NCBI GenBank assembly: GCA_032988165.1
Contig: JANTQF010000268.1
Span: 1 to 48,029, forward strand
Length of the DNA: 48,029 nucleotides
Reading direction: 5' to 3'
From: Emmonsiellopsis sp. PD_33
Lineage: Eukaryota; Ascomycota; Eurotiomycetes; Onygenales; Ajellomycetaceae
The notes beneath the pieces were generated by a model that ran no database searches, was not told the origin of the DNA, and saw only the letters and a list, made by a program, of their open reading frames with translations. Numbering within the stretch: position 1 is the stretch's first letter; every line of letters starts with the position of its first letter. This document shows positions 1 to 8,596 of the stretch, one piece after another. A program made the translations under genes and the position numbers.

Positions 1-443
1 CTAGACACCCCCCCCCCGCCTTTTCTCGTCGTCGTGAATTGAGAATATTTCTACCGAATGAAGAACTAAAATTAAAATGGAACATACTTACAAGCACTTA
101 AGGATCCACGGCTTTTCATAATTAAAAAATGCCTCTGCCATAATTTGCTGAAGCATACTAATAATCAATTGCAGGGCGACGATCAGGAAAACCACGAGAT
201 AGAGGCCCTCAAGAGGTATTTAGATTAAAGGGCTACAGAGTGAAGATACCAGATAAATGCAGAAAAGTGGTGAATATTTTCTTGACTAATATAGAAACCA
301 TTAAGCTAGTAGTAATATCTATTCAAAAATTAGAATCTCCAAATTCTTAAACCGCGGATAATATAAGAAAAAAAAAGGGGGGGGTATGGTCGAGCAACAA
401 AAGGGGTTTAAAATCACGTGTCGTCAAAACCTCCCACAAAATC
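1..443. other. Unique flank left of the retrotransposon, no gene seen
   Basis: AT-rich sequence with homopolymer C, A and G tracts and no convincing reading frame. It still carries CpG dinucleotides (near 51, 107, 173-176, 193, 354 and 416-425), unlike the element that starts at 444. It is therefore not part of the mutated transposon. It is probably the original sequence downstream of erdS before the insertion. Confidence 0.6.
439..443. repeat. Left target-site duplication AAATC
   Basis: The five bases AAATC directly before the left LTR are repeated exactly at 5675-5679 directly after the right LTR. Five bp is the usual duplication made by Ty1/copia integrases. The exact match shows that the element is one intact insertion, with neither end lost. 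Confidence 0.93.
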
Positions 444-557
444 TGTGGGAAGGCTGAAGACTCTCATATTGCCTAGCTAGTGAGAGATCTATCTACTGTG
501 TGACCACATGTTTGCACTAAGCCCAATTGGGAGATCAGAGGCAGCCTACAGCCTACA
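444..557 (-). repeat. 3' LTR of the copia element (CpG-free copy)
   Basis: This 114-bp copy is colinear with the repeat at 5561-5674. The two differ at nine positions, all transitions, clustered in the last 55 bp in plus-strand order. They resolve into eight ancestral CpG sites. This copy has lost all eight, each now CA or TG. The first 60 bp, which hold no CpG, are identical. Its position next to the polypurine tract makes it the 3' LTR of the minus-strand element. Confidence 0.92.
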
Positions 558-566
558 CCCCCCCTC
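558..566 (-). other. Polypurine tract of the copia element
   Basis: On the minus strand this reads GAGGGGGGG and directly abuts the LTR at 557. A purine run touching the inner edge of the 3' LTR is where plus-strand DNA synthesis is primed in LTR retrotransposons. It independently fixes the element's orientation as minus. Confidence 0.8.
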
Positions 567-956
567 AAGTGGAGCTGTGCAAAACATGTAGATCTCACAA
601 AAACACTGCTAATCAGTGGAAAAACCCTAGATACATACAAAGACTTGCTATTTTCCTCCTTTTCTACCAGAAAGCCCTAGTAATTTCATGAAACAGTTAA
701 ATGTAACTATACTCAGAGGCTTTATCAAACTATCAGCCATCATTTTAGCTGTAGGGATGTATTCTAATGATATAATGCTATTCTTCAACTAAGATTATGA
801 GTAATGAAAATGTGTATCTATATGCTTGCTACAGGCTATAATTATAGTAACTTGGGTGAGGTCTATTGCTCCTTTGTTGTCTACAAGAACCTGTATAGGA
901 AATATAGTTATAAATCCAATCTTTAATATGAGATTTCAGATCCACATTACTTTGTG

Positions 957-1049
957 AACTGCCTTGCTGAGTGTAATATATTCAGCTTCATTTGAACTAA
1001 GCAATATATAGGCCTGTTTAGTAGACTATCATGATATTAGGGCACCTGC
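957..1049 (-). pseudogene. Copia RNase H remnant
   Basis: The minus-strand translation contains SSNEAEYITLSKAV preceded by AGALIS, two stops and STKQAY. Copia-family RNase H domains carry the signature SS-x-EAEY-x-ALS at this position. The two stops fall where the family usually has tryptophan followed by a polar residue. It is the most 3' protein domain of the element, as expected for Ty1/copia. Confidence 0.88.
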
Positions 1050-1609
1050 AAGCTTGAATATATAGCTGGACATAGATTTTCAATTGCCATTTAAAACATC
1101 TGCCCAATTGGAATCTATATATCCAATTAGAAGGTAGGTGTCATTTGGGAAGTTGAGAATCAGGCCATTGAGATACTTATAAAAAAGGCCTATATCAGGC
1201 ATTTCTTTTAAATATCAGATGATGTGTAATAACACCTTCCACAATTTCAGTATTAGGTTAGCACTACACTGGCCAAGTAATGAGGCTGTACATATAATAT
1301 TAGACTGAGTTTTAACTGTAAGATACTGGATGCAGCTCACATCCTGTTGATAACATTACTTCATAAAACTGCCTTCACCCTCTGGGATAGAGGAATTATT
1401 GAATCTAAGAGATTCCTCTATAGGTATATGTATAGTGATGATATCTTCCATATAGAAATCCTCTACTAAATAGTTGATATAGTGTTAGTGGGTCAATTTA
1501 ATTCCCTCAGGTGTGTAGCTTACTTTCATGCCTAAATATTTCTTCAGTTCATACAGATCTTTGATCTCAAAATGCTCATTCAATTCATATACTAGCTAAT
1601 TAGCATTTA

Positions 1610-2020
1610 TAGGATCTTTGAATGTTATATTCAAATCATCAATATAAATAGTCATGTAGAGATGAGATTTAGTAGCATGTCATCATAAATTTAGATCATA
1701 CAAACTCATAATGAATTCTATCCTTATGAGGAGGGCTGTCAGAAAATCATACTAGATTCTTGCAGCTAAATTCAATCCATAGAGACTACTCTCTATAGTG
1801 CAGACAAGCATTTTTGGAGCACCTGATTCAAAGCCAGAAGATTATCTCATATAAATAATTTTACCCAGACATTCATGTAGGTAGGCCAGTATGATGTCTA
1901 TCTGCTAGAGTGTCCACCTATGTTGCATCACTATAGTGAATAATAAGCAATTCACAGTGTTAGTTATTATGGGTGCATAGGTCTCTACCTTATTACCCTT
2001 CTTAAGCTAGTTCCCACAGA
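1610..2020 (-). pseudogene. Copia reverse transcriptase remnant
   Basis: Minus-strand reading shows the copia RT landmarks in order: VETYAPII, then QIDIILAYLHE, IIYMR followed by a stop, SLYGLNLAARI followed by a stop, and YIDDL at 1632-1646, the catalytic Asp-Asp box. Several in-frame stops interrupt it. The catalytic pair of aspartates is kept, but the frame is dead. The family assignment (Ty1/copia) is secure from the YAP, QxD and LYGL blocks. Confidence 0.92.
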
Positions 2021-2879
2021 TTACCTAGTAGGACTTCCATAGGATGCTATCAGAATCTACATTTAAATCAGTCAGTCAATTTTTTTCAACAAACATTTAG
2101 TGGCTGGGGGCTACTGGTTCCTCAGTGAGTACATCAGACTGAGGGACTAAATGCTACATGTTCTACCATTTTAGATTAGTTATCTCATATTACATCAATC
2201 TTCACCAGTATTCTCCCACCCCCCCTGGCTGTGATATGACATCCTTATATGATTCAGGGAGGGCACCTGTATTAGGTAAAGAAATGTAAACTATATAGGC
2301 ACTAGCAGGGTAGAATCACTTGCTATCTTTAGGGAGTTCCTTATCCTCTACTATATTAGTTGTATTAATATTGAGTGCCTTGAGGCTCTAAATATTAGTT
2401 TTCAGGCCATCAGTACATTTAGAATCTGACTTTAGTAGCATGAATTGAACATCTGATGTATGAAGTATTTTATTGGACTCAGAATCTCAAAGCTAAAAAA
2501 TTAACATCTCATTAAATTTAATTAATCTATATAACCCTGCATGGAGAGACAACTTATCTGCAGGCTTCTGCAAGCTGTGCAGGTAAGTATAGACCTCAGT
2601 TCCAATTTAATGAAAATATTTCATCTGAGGTGGCAGGTTTATGAGTATGCACCATAATATCATATAGGGACTAGGGGTTATAGAATCTGCTGTCTACAGC
2701 TAGAATACATTATTATACAGGATTATAGATATAGGGATGTTGTTAGTTATCATAACAACTATATTCATAATATCTACCCAGAATTTCTTAGGTAGATTGC
2801 TTGTAAATAGGATTACTCTTATGTGCTACATTATTATTTGAATGCTGTGTTTAAAGACACCATCTTAATGAGAAGATTG

Positions 2880-3290
2880 GAGGATAGTTAGTTCCCATTT
2901 AATACTATATTCAGTTATAATCTTATTCATTTTTGTGGACTAAAAAATGCCATCAATATCCATTCATATGAATGCAGGAGATCTATAACTAAGATTCCTT
3001 ATAAATTTGAGCTAGAGGGTGAAGAATTTAATAGCTCTATCTTTTGACTTCAAGAAATACACCCACCTCATGCAGGTAACATCACATGTAATTAACATCT
3101 AATATTTGATTTCTTTATGAGATTTCAGGGGGTAGTCAGATAGATCTTCTAATGTTCTACCCCTCTCTGCTAGATTAATATAGATCTTTTCAATTAATTA
3201 TAGAGACTATAGCATGGGTTTTTATGAGTAATGATGAGTCATGCTGACTTTAATGTATTTTTCACAGAAAAGTCCCATTTTTAGACTGTT
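2880..3290 (-). pseudogene. Copia integrase core remnant
   Basis: The minus strand reads WVYFLKSKDRAIKFF near 3085-3040, preceded by a CDVT segment that fits the first catalytic Asp region (D-x-x-TR). Further on comes MDIDGIF, then MNKIITEY, matching the second Asp block and the helix after it in copia integrases. Multiple stops are present. It lies between protease and RT, which defines the Ty1/copia order. Confidence 0.82.
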
Positions 3291-3894
3291 GATTTTAACA
3301 CTGGATTTTAGATCTTTCAACATTATAATAATAATACTCATATAGATATAACTAAGATTCTAATATCACTTAGTAAGAGTTTTACTTGCAGGGTTAGAAT
3401 CTACATCTATAGATTTAGTTTCATCAAACATTTTTAGGAACATGATGATAGTGGTAGCTGCAAGTGGAAGTTTAATTTTTCAGACTAAATCTAGCATTCT
3501 ATAATCATATGATTTCACCATGAAGTTCATCACTCTACTAACACTATTAAGATCCCATTTATATTCACATTCAACTATTTCATATAAGCTCTTGCTAGGG
3601 GTCTAAACTGCATGAAAAATAATGCTGTTCAGAGACCTGCAAATAAAGTACATAGAGTTGATGTTAGAGAGGGTGAATTTATATCCTTAATCCTCTAGAG
3701 TTGTAAAGGACAGTAAGTTAACTATTAGTTTGAGAATGTAATGAACATCCTATATGATAATATCATTACTCTCAACCTCAAGAACCAAGCACCCTGTCTC
3801 TTTAACATGCTCTTCCCTGCCTGTAGTGGAGTTGACCATTAGTTTGCCTGTATAGAGTTAAGTCTTTGTAAGAGAAAAATGTTTGCTAGTCATA

Positions 3895-3925
3895 TTTAGG
3901 CTAGCTTCTATATCTAATAATTATG
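3895..3925 (-). pseudogene. Retrotransposon aspartic protease active-site remnant
   Basis: The minus strand reads a stop, then LLDIEASLNMTS (the core DIEAS is at 3900-3914). The family active site is a hydrophobic stretch then D-T/S-G-A-S/T. Here the Thr and Gly appear as Ile and Glu, and the preceding Trp position is a stop. All fit C-to-T or G-to-A transitions. The assignment rests on this motif and on its place between gag and integrase. Confidence 0.72.
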
Positions 3926-4163
3926 GCTTAAGGGCCATAGCATTTTATGGGGTCATTAAGAGTGCATCTCCTCATAGTTCATAGACTATGACAGTGTTCA
4001 CAGACAGTTAATCTATCATTAAATCCTTATTATTTATAGATTTATTAGTTTTTATATCATCAGAACTATCTTTATCCTTCCTGTGCCTACCTTTACTTTT
4101 ATCCCTACCTTGTTTTTTAATCTCCTTAAGCCAATCAGGCTTACATTCAGGGTATAGATGCTA

Positions 4164-4205
4164 GCACTGTTTATCAGTGTGATCAATATTCTTATAATAG
4201 AAGTA
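4164..4205 (-). pseudogene. Gag CCHC zinc-knuckle remnant
   Basis: The minus strand encodes YFYYKNIDHTDKQC, which has the exact C-x2-C-x4-H-x4-C spacing with the first two cysteines as tyrosine (TGC or TGT to TAY). His and the last Cys remain, and a stop follows immediately. Copia Gag proteins carry one such RNA-binding knuckle at this position. Both Cys-to-Tyr changes are G-to-A transitions after T, the CpA-to-TpA context of classical RIP on the other strand. Confidence 0.82.
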
Positions 4206-5295
4206 GGTCTGCTTGTTATTCAAATTATCAGTTAGGAGGTTCATAGAGTTTGCACTGGGATTCCATATTCTCAGGGCTGTAGATTTCTTTTTAACCTAAT
4301 TAGATAACTATTTCATGAGATCATCTATGTTGATATTAATGATCTCATCCTGGCCACTAGCATAGAAATCATCTAAATGTGACTTGATAAATACTTTCTA
4401 GAAATCCCTGAGGCCTAGAAGGAAAAGATTATAGTAAATGTCTTCTAAATTGCAGGACAACACTCTATAGCAAGCTATAAGATAGTAAAATTAGCATTAA
4501 TAAGATATGTAGTTAGTATTCTTAACAAACAGGCCTACAAGCTTCTTAACAATGTTTATACATTCCTTCACTAGAGAGACTACATATTCAGTGTTAATTG
4601 TATCTCAGACTACAGCAGCATTATTAAGTTCTAAGTCTCCAATGACTTCACATACATTTCTATGCAGGCTAGATAGGATATAGTAATATAGCATTTTTAA
4701 TTTTGTAGACTATTTAGCCCTCTCATATCAGATTCCTTCAGGGGGGACTATCTTATAATTAAATAAAATGTTAGATCCTCTAATTACCTCAGTGTCATCT
4801 AATATGCTATTTTGTCATGCATTGTAGTTAGAGTCATTAAATGTGATGATCTTTTTTATAGTAATGATAGAGTCTATTTCTTTTTAATATTCATACATCT
4901 TAGTATGCAAGATGTTAGCTGTGAAGGTTATTTGATGAATCAGTTATTAATGCACCATCTTTCTTGCAGAACTAAGGACTTATACCATCAAGTCTCTCAG
5001 TGCCCCTTTAGTCATTATAACTGGCCTATTAAGATCTCTCATAGAGTTGTAGGTAGAGGTGGACATACTATCATGAACAGTTTCCACCTCTTCATTCTGC
5101 ATTGCATGTTGCTGTTCATATATATTGTGAGCTTTATAGGTTATAAAAGATTCTGAGCTATCATCTTCCTCATTGAGATTAATATCAGGGTAGTTGATGG
5201 GCCATTATCTGGTCTGTAATAGAGTCATGTCAGCAAGAGCTACCCTGTTGGGGGTGGGCTAAGCTGTAGCATCCATTTGGGGGGTAATAGGGAGG

Positions 5296-5532
5296 TCACT
5301 GGGCATGCCATGCATCTTTATGATGCTTAATTGGGCTGATTAATGGTGTAGTCTCCAAAAAATAGGTTGGGGGTAAAGAGGCTGATTTGGGTGAAAATTC
5401 CTCTGAAAAAATTTTCTCACACAATTTGAGGTGTAAGGACATGTGAATTTTGCAGAATTGAATATCAAATAGTGAAATATAAGAGATATCCAGGTCATAT
5501 GAACCTTCTAGTTGTTTTTGCAGCATTTTCAA
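5296..5532 (-). pseudogene. Open fragment at the start of the copia gag region
   Basis: A 78-codon open frame on the element's coding strand starts about 28 bp after the 5' LTR and primer site, where gag translation would begin. It has no recognisable domain. It is probably the surviving N-terminal piece of Gag, but only its position supports this. Confidence 0.4.
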
Positions 5533-5542
5533 ATGAAAAAAT

Positions 5543-5560
5543 GTATACTGGGCTATAACC
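5543..5560 (-). other. Probable primer-binding site, half-tRNA type
   Basis: Directly inside the 5' LTR the minus strand starts GGTTATAGCCCAG. The complement of the anticodon arm of eukaryotic initiator tRNA-Met is close to GGTTATGAGCCCAG, so this matches with one missing base. Drosophila copia and some fungal copia elements prime from such an internal half-tRNA site rather than from the tRNA 3' end. The match was made from memory of the tRNA and is not exact. Confidence 0.4.
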
Positions 5561-5674
5561 TGTGGGAAGGCTGAAGACTCTCATATTGCCTAGCTAGTGA
5601 GAGATCTATCTACTGTGTGACCACGTGTTCGCGCTAAGCCTGATCGGGAGATCGGAGGCGGCCTACGGCCTACA
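5561..5674 (-). repeat. 5' LTR of the copia element (CpG-retaining copy)
   Basis: The 114-bp partner of 444-557, ending in CCTACA before the duplication AAATC (5675-5679). It keeps seven CpG sites between 5624 and 5667 and has lost one (to TG, where the other copy has CA). Its position beside the probable primer site makes it the 5' LTR of the minus-strand element. Its outer edge is about 75 bp from the erdS stop codon. Confidence 0.92.
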
Positions 5675-5679
5675 AAATC
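5675..5679. repeat. Right target-site duplication AAATC
   Basis: Exact copy of 439-443, bordering the right LTR. The remaining 70 bp to the erdS stop are AT-rich and were presumably part of the erdS 3' untranslated region before insertion. Confidence 0.93.
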
Positions 5680-5749
5680 ATCAACGCCTTCATCCCATCA
5701 TAATAATCGCATAACTAACCAAACGAATAAAAGAGATAAGAGACCAAAA

Positions 5750-8596
5750 CTAATCCTCAAAGAAATTCAAAATCGCCCTAATCCCCTTCGACCCCATCCC
5801 ATGCCGAGGATATGCAATATACAGCGGCTCCTCCTGCGCACCCAGCTTCGCCCTAAACTCCGTCTTCCTATTCAACTTGAACTGCTTGACGATAGCGTCA
5901 TAGGTATGCTGCAGCATGCGCGCCTTTGCGCCCGACATGTTATGTCCAGGTGATAGATGCGCCGTTGCCCCACCGCCAAATGTCAGCGTCTTGACTCCCG
6001 ACTTGGCCGCCGTCTGAATCGCGTGGGTGATCAGGTACTCGATAGTGCCCGATGGGGAGCCAGGGAAGTCCAGACTGTATTTCACCTGCAAGCCGTTTCT
6101 TGGTGCCAGCTGCGCGAGGATAACCATGGCGCAGATGGTGCCCTCTTTCTCGGCGATGAAGTACTGGCGGTGCTGCTGGTCGCGCCAGGGCGTGATTTCT
6201 GAAAGGTGGACTTGGGGCGTCCCCTTGCGGTTTTTGCGCCAGTCGTCGATCCGCGCGTCCACTTTATCCTTGATATCATCGGGCACCGGCTTGTCGGTGG
6301 GCAGGCTGATGATTTTAATGCCCTCGCGCTCTGCGTGGCGGAGCTTGCGGGCAATTTCGGTATCGGATAGAGCTTGGTTGCGAGAAGGATCAACCTTCTC
6401 ATCCGCGACGCAGGAGAGACTGCGCCAGCCTAGCTTTTCACCCAGTATCTCCTCGACCTCTAGCGAACAGAGGATCCAGATGGGTTTCAGCGGGGTTTCG
6501 TTCTTGAGCCAGCGGAGGAAGTGGGTGATAACGCGGGGGAATTGGCCTGGGTCGCAGAGCGGGTCACCGGGGATGATGGCGTAGCCGTGACTAGGCACGT
6601 AGGCTACGGCAGCGCCGGTTGCGTAGTCTCGCCAGATCTTATAGCGCTCATCAGGCCAGGAGGTGGAGGTTGCGTCGCCGTAGTTGGCGATGAGCTCTTC
6701 GAGGGGTTGCATTTTTCGGTCCTTATCGATTGAGTTGTTGCTGCCGAACTCACGTTTCTCGTCTTCCCATGGGGGGTGGAGGGTGGAGGAATCGGGATGC
6801 CGGAGGATGCAGGCGATTGGTTGTGGGGGGAAGCTCTTGGGATCGCGATGGAATAGGGAGGCCAGCCGAATATTTCCCAGTTTCAATATCAGCATGAGGA
6901 GTCGCTCGAGACCGATGCCGGCACCAGCATGGGGCGGGGCGCCCCAGCGGAATCCTTCCATATACTCTTCCATGGTTGCAGGGTCGATTCCGACGTTCCG
7001 CATGTTTTGTTCCAGGAGCTTTGCATCGTGTATTCGCTGGCCACCAGAAACTATCTCCTGGCCTCTGACGAAGATATCAAACGAGTTTGTGAAGGACTCG
7101 GGATTCTCGGGATCGGGCATGGTGTAGAAGGGTCTTGCTGATATGGGGAATTTGTCGAGGATATAATAATCCGTGTGATATTTCTCCTTTATCAACTCTC
7201 CCAAGCGAATTTCGTCACGAGTGCCCAGGTCTTCGGTATCGGAAAGCTGATTACCATCCTCGTCCACCCAACCGGACTCGTTCAGAAGTTTGATTGCATC
7301 CGAGAACCTTAAGATAGGGGTTTCTTCCAACCAGACGAGGTCCTCGTGTGGGAACTGATACTTGATGATGTCCACCTCATGTCTATACCGTGTATAGAGG
7401 CCTTTGAAAATTCCCTTGAGGACAGAGTCAATCGTTTCCAGGGCTTCGTGATAGTGTTCCTCAATGGCCATCTCGATATCGAGACCAGTATATTCGGTCA
7501 AGTGGCGATGGGTATTCGAATTCTCGGCACGGAAAACTGCACCAATCTCATAGACCTTTTCAAAATCCGATGCGATGGCCATTTGTTTCGCCAACTGCGG
7601 GCTCTGGGCTAGGAAAGCACTGCGAGAGAAATACTTAACGTCGAAAACGCTTGCGCCAGATTCGGTTGCGCTGCCTTGGAGCTTCGGTGTGTGGATCTCG
7701 ATGAACCCCTGCGCATCCAAGGCGGTGCGGAATAGATTCCCAATCCCTGATTGTATTCTGAAAATGGATTGCGAAGTATCGGTTCGGAGATCCAAGATGC
7801 GGTTGGATAGACGAGTCCGATCCAGGACATGGTTCCTTCGACCATCCTCGTCTTCTTCCTTGGTTGATAGCTCTGCCTCATAAACGCTAAACGGAACCGG
7901 CTCCTCTCTCCGAACGACAACATGCATCTCCTGCACGTGGATTTCCAGATTATGTATCGTGGAGCCAGCCACAGGGACATCAGGCTTCGTCAAGACCCCC
8001 TTAACCTTCACAATTGACCCGACCCGAATATGCTCCGCCCATTGGACCATAAGCATGGAAATTTCCCCCGACCTCTCAGCCAGCACACCCTGCAACGTTG
8101 TAACCTGCTGTCGAAAGACAACAAATACCAGCTTCGGCCCCATCCTCCTGACATGATGCACTCTCGCGCGAAATGTAACCACTTTCCCCTCCTCCTCCTC
8201 TAATCTCTTCGCAATATCCTCAAACTTCGCCAATTCCTCCCTAGGCCGCTCCCTCGACTGCATTAGCGGCAAATCACCATAGCGAGCCTTCATCTCCTCT
8301 GTCTCCTCCCTGGCAGCATTTTCACGACGTTCTCTCGTGCGCGACTCGGTGTCGGAGCCTCGAACGTCCTCACTAAGCCGTGAGCGGGACTCGCGGTTCT
8401 TCTTGCGGGCCTGGCGCCTCTGTTGGGATTTGCTCATGGAGGAGTCATCCTCGCTTAGCAGGTCGTCGCTGGAGTAGACGACTTCTTTTTCATTGAGGAA
8501 GCTGGCAATGGTGCGGCGGGCTGGGGAAAGGGGTTCGCTGGTGGAGTGCGGGTGGGCTGTCTCCTTTAGCTTTGTTAAGGCTCTTTTGATTGACAT
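5750..8596 (-). CDS. erdS: Ergosteryl-3beta-O-L-aspartate synthase (AspRS-DUF2156 fusion)
   Basis: A single 948-residue frame. Residues 1-130 form a charged, Ser/Arg/Glu-rich extension. About 137-230 is the OB-fold anticodon-binding domain of a eukaryotic AspRS. About 260-590 is the class II catalytic core, with motif 2 FRAENSNTHRHLTE at 355-368 and motif 3 GIGLERLLM at 560-568, whose Arg is 565. About 625-945 is a DUF2156 (GNAT-like aminoacyltransferase) domain with FGGGATAHLSPGHN near 873-886. In fungi this fusion is ErdS: the AspRS half charges tRNA-Asp and DUF2156 moves Asp onto the ergosterol 3-OH. The synthetase motifs look intact, so it should be active. The ATG at 8594-8596 follows a GCC context and is the first in frame. 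No intron is needed. It diverges from the hydrolase gene at 11325. A transposon sits about 70 bp past its stop. Canonical cytosolic AspRS is not this gene, because that lacks the DUF2156 half. Confidence 0.92.
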   Translation of the reverse strand: MSIKRALTKLKETAHPHSTSEPLSPARRTIASFLNEKEVVYSSDDLLSEDDSSMSKSQQRRQARKKNRESRSRLSEDVRGSDTESRTRERRENAAREETEEMKARYGDLPLMQSRERPREELAKFEDIAKRLEEEEGKVVTFRARVHHVRRMGPKLVFVVFRQQVTTLQGVLAERSGEISMLMVQWAEHIRVGSIVKVKGVLTKPDVPVAGSTIHNLEIHVQEMHVVVRREEPVPFSVYEAELSTKEEDEDGRRNHVLDRTRLSNRILDLRTDTSQSIFRIQSGIGNLFRTALDAQGFIEIHTPKLQGSATESGASVFDVKYFSRSAFLAQSPQLAKQMAIASDFEKVYEIGAVFRAENSNTHRHLTEYTGLDIEMAIEEHYHEALETIDSVLKGIFKGLYTRYRHEVDIIKYQFPHEDLVWLEETPILRFSDAIKLLNESGWVDEDGNQLSDTEDLGTRDEIRLGELIKEKYHTDYYILDKFPISARPFYTMPDPENPESFTNSFDIFVRGQEIVSGGQRIHDAKLLEQNMRNVGIDPATMEEYMEGFRWGAPPHAGAGIGLERLLMLILKLGNIRLASLFHRDPKSFPPQPIACILRHPDSSTLHPPWEDEKREFGSNNSIDKDRKMQPLEELIANYGDATSTSWPDERYKIWRDYATGAAVAYVPSHGYAIIPGDPLCDPGQFPRVITHFLRWLKNETPLKPIWILCSLEVEEILGEKLGWRSLSCVADEKVDPSRNQALSDTEIARKLRHAEREGIKIISLPTDKPVPDDIKDKVDARIDDWRKNRKGTPQVHLSEITPWRDQQHRQYFIAEKEGTICAMVILAQLAPRNGLQVKYSLDFPGSPSGTIEYLITHAIQTAAKSGVKTLTFGGGATAHLSPGHNMSGAKARMLQHTYDAIVKQFKLNRKTEFRAKLGAQEEPLYIAYPRHGMGSKGIRAILNFFED

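Larger units (their letters stand above)
444..5674 (-). mobile_element. Full-length, mutated Ty1/copia LTR retrotransposon
   Basis: A 5231-bp element bounded by 114-bp direct LTRs (444-557, 5561-5674) that begin TG and end CA, flanked by the duplication AAATC. On the minus strand the order is LTR, primer site (about 5560), gag-like region, CCHC knuckle (4205-4164), protease (3914-3900), integrase (about 3290-2880), reverse transcriptase (about 2020-1610), RNase H (1049-957), polypurine tract (566-558), LTR. Integrase before RT is the Ty1/copia order. All domains carry stops and lost catalytic residues, so it cannot encode working proteins. By direct reading there is no CpG between 444 and 5560. 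This suggests RIP-like or methylation-linked C-to-T mutation. It lies in the same orientation as erdS, just beyond the erdS stop. Confidence 0.95.

Noticed and set aside
4812..5156. 114-codon plus-strand frame inside the retrotransposon
   Set aside because: It is antisense to the element's coding strand, in AT-rich mutated sequence, with no motif.
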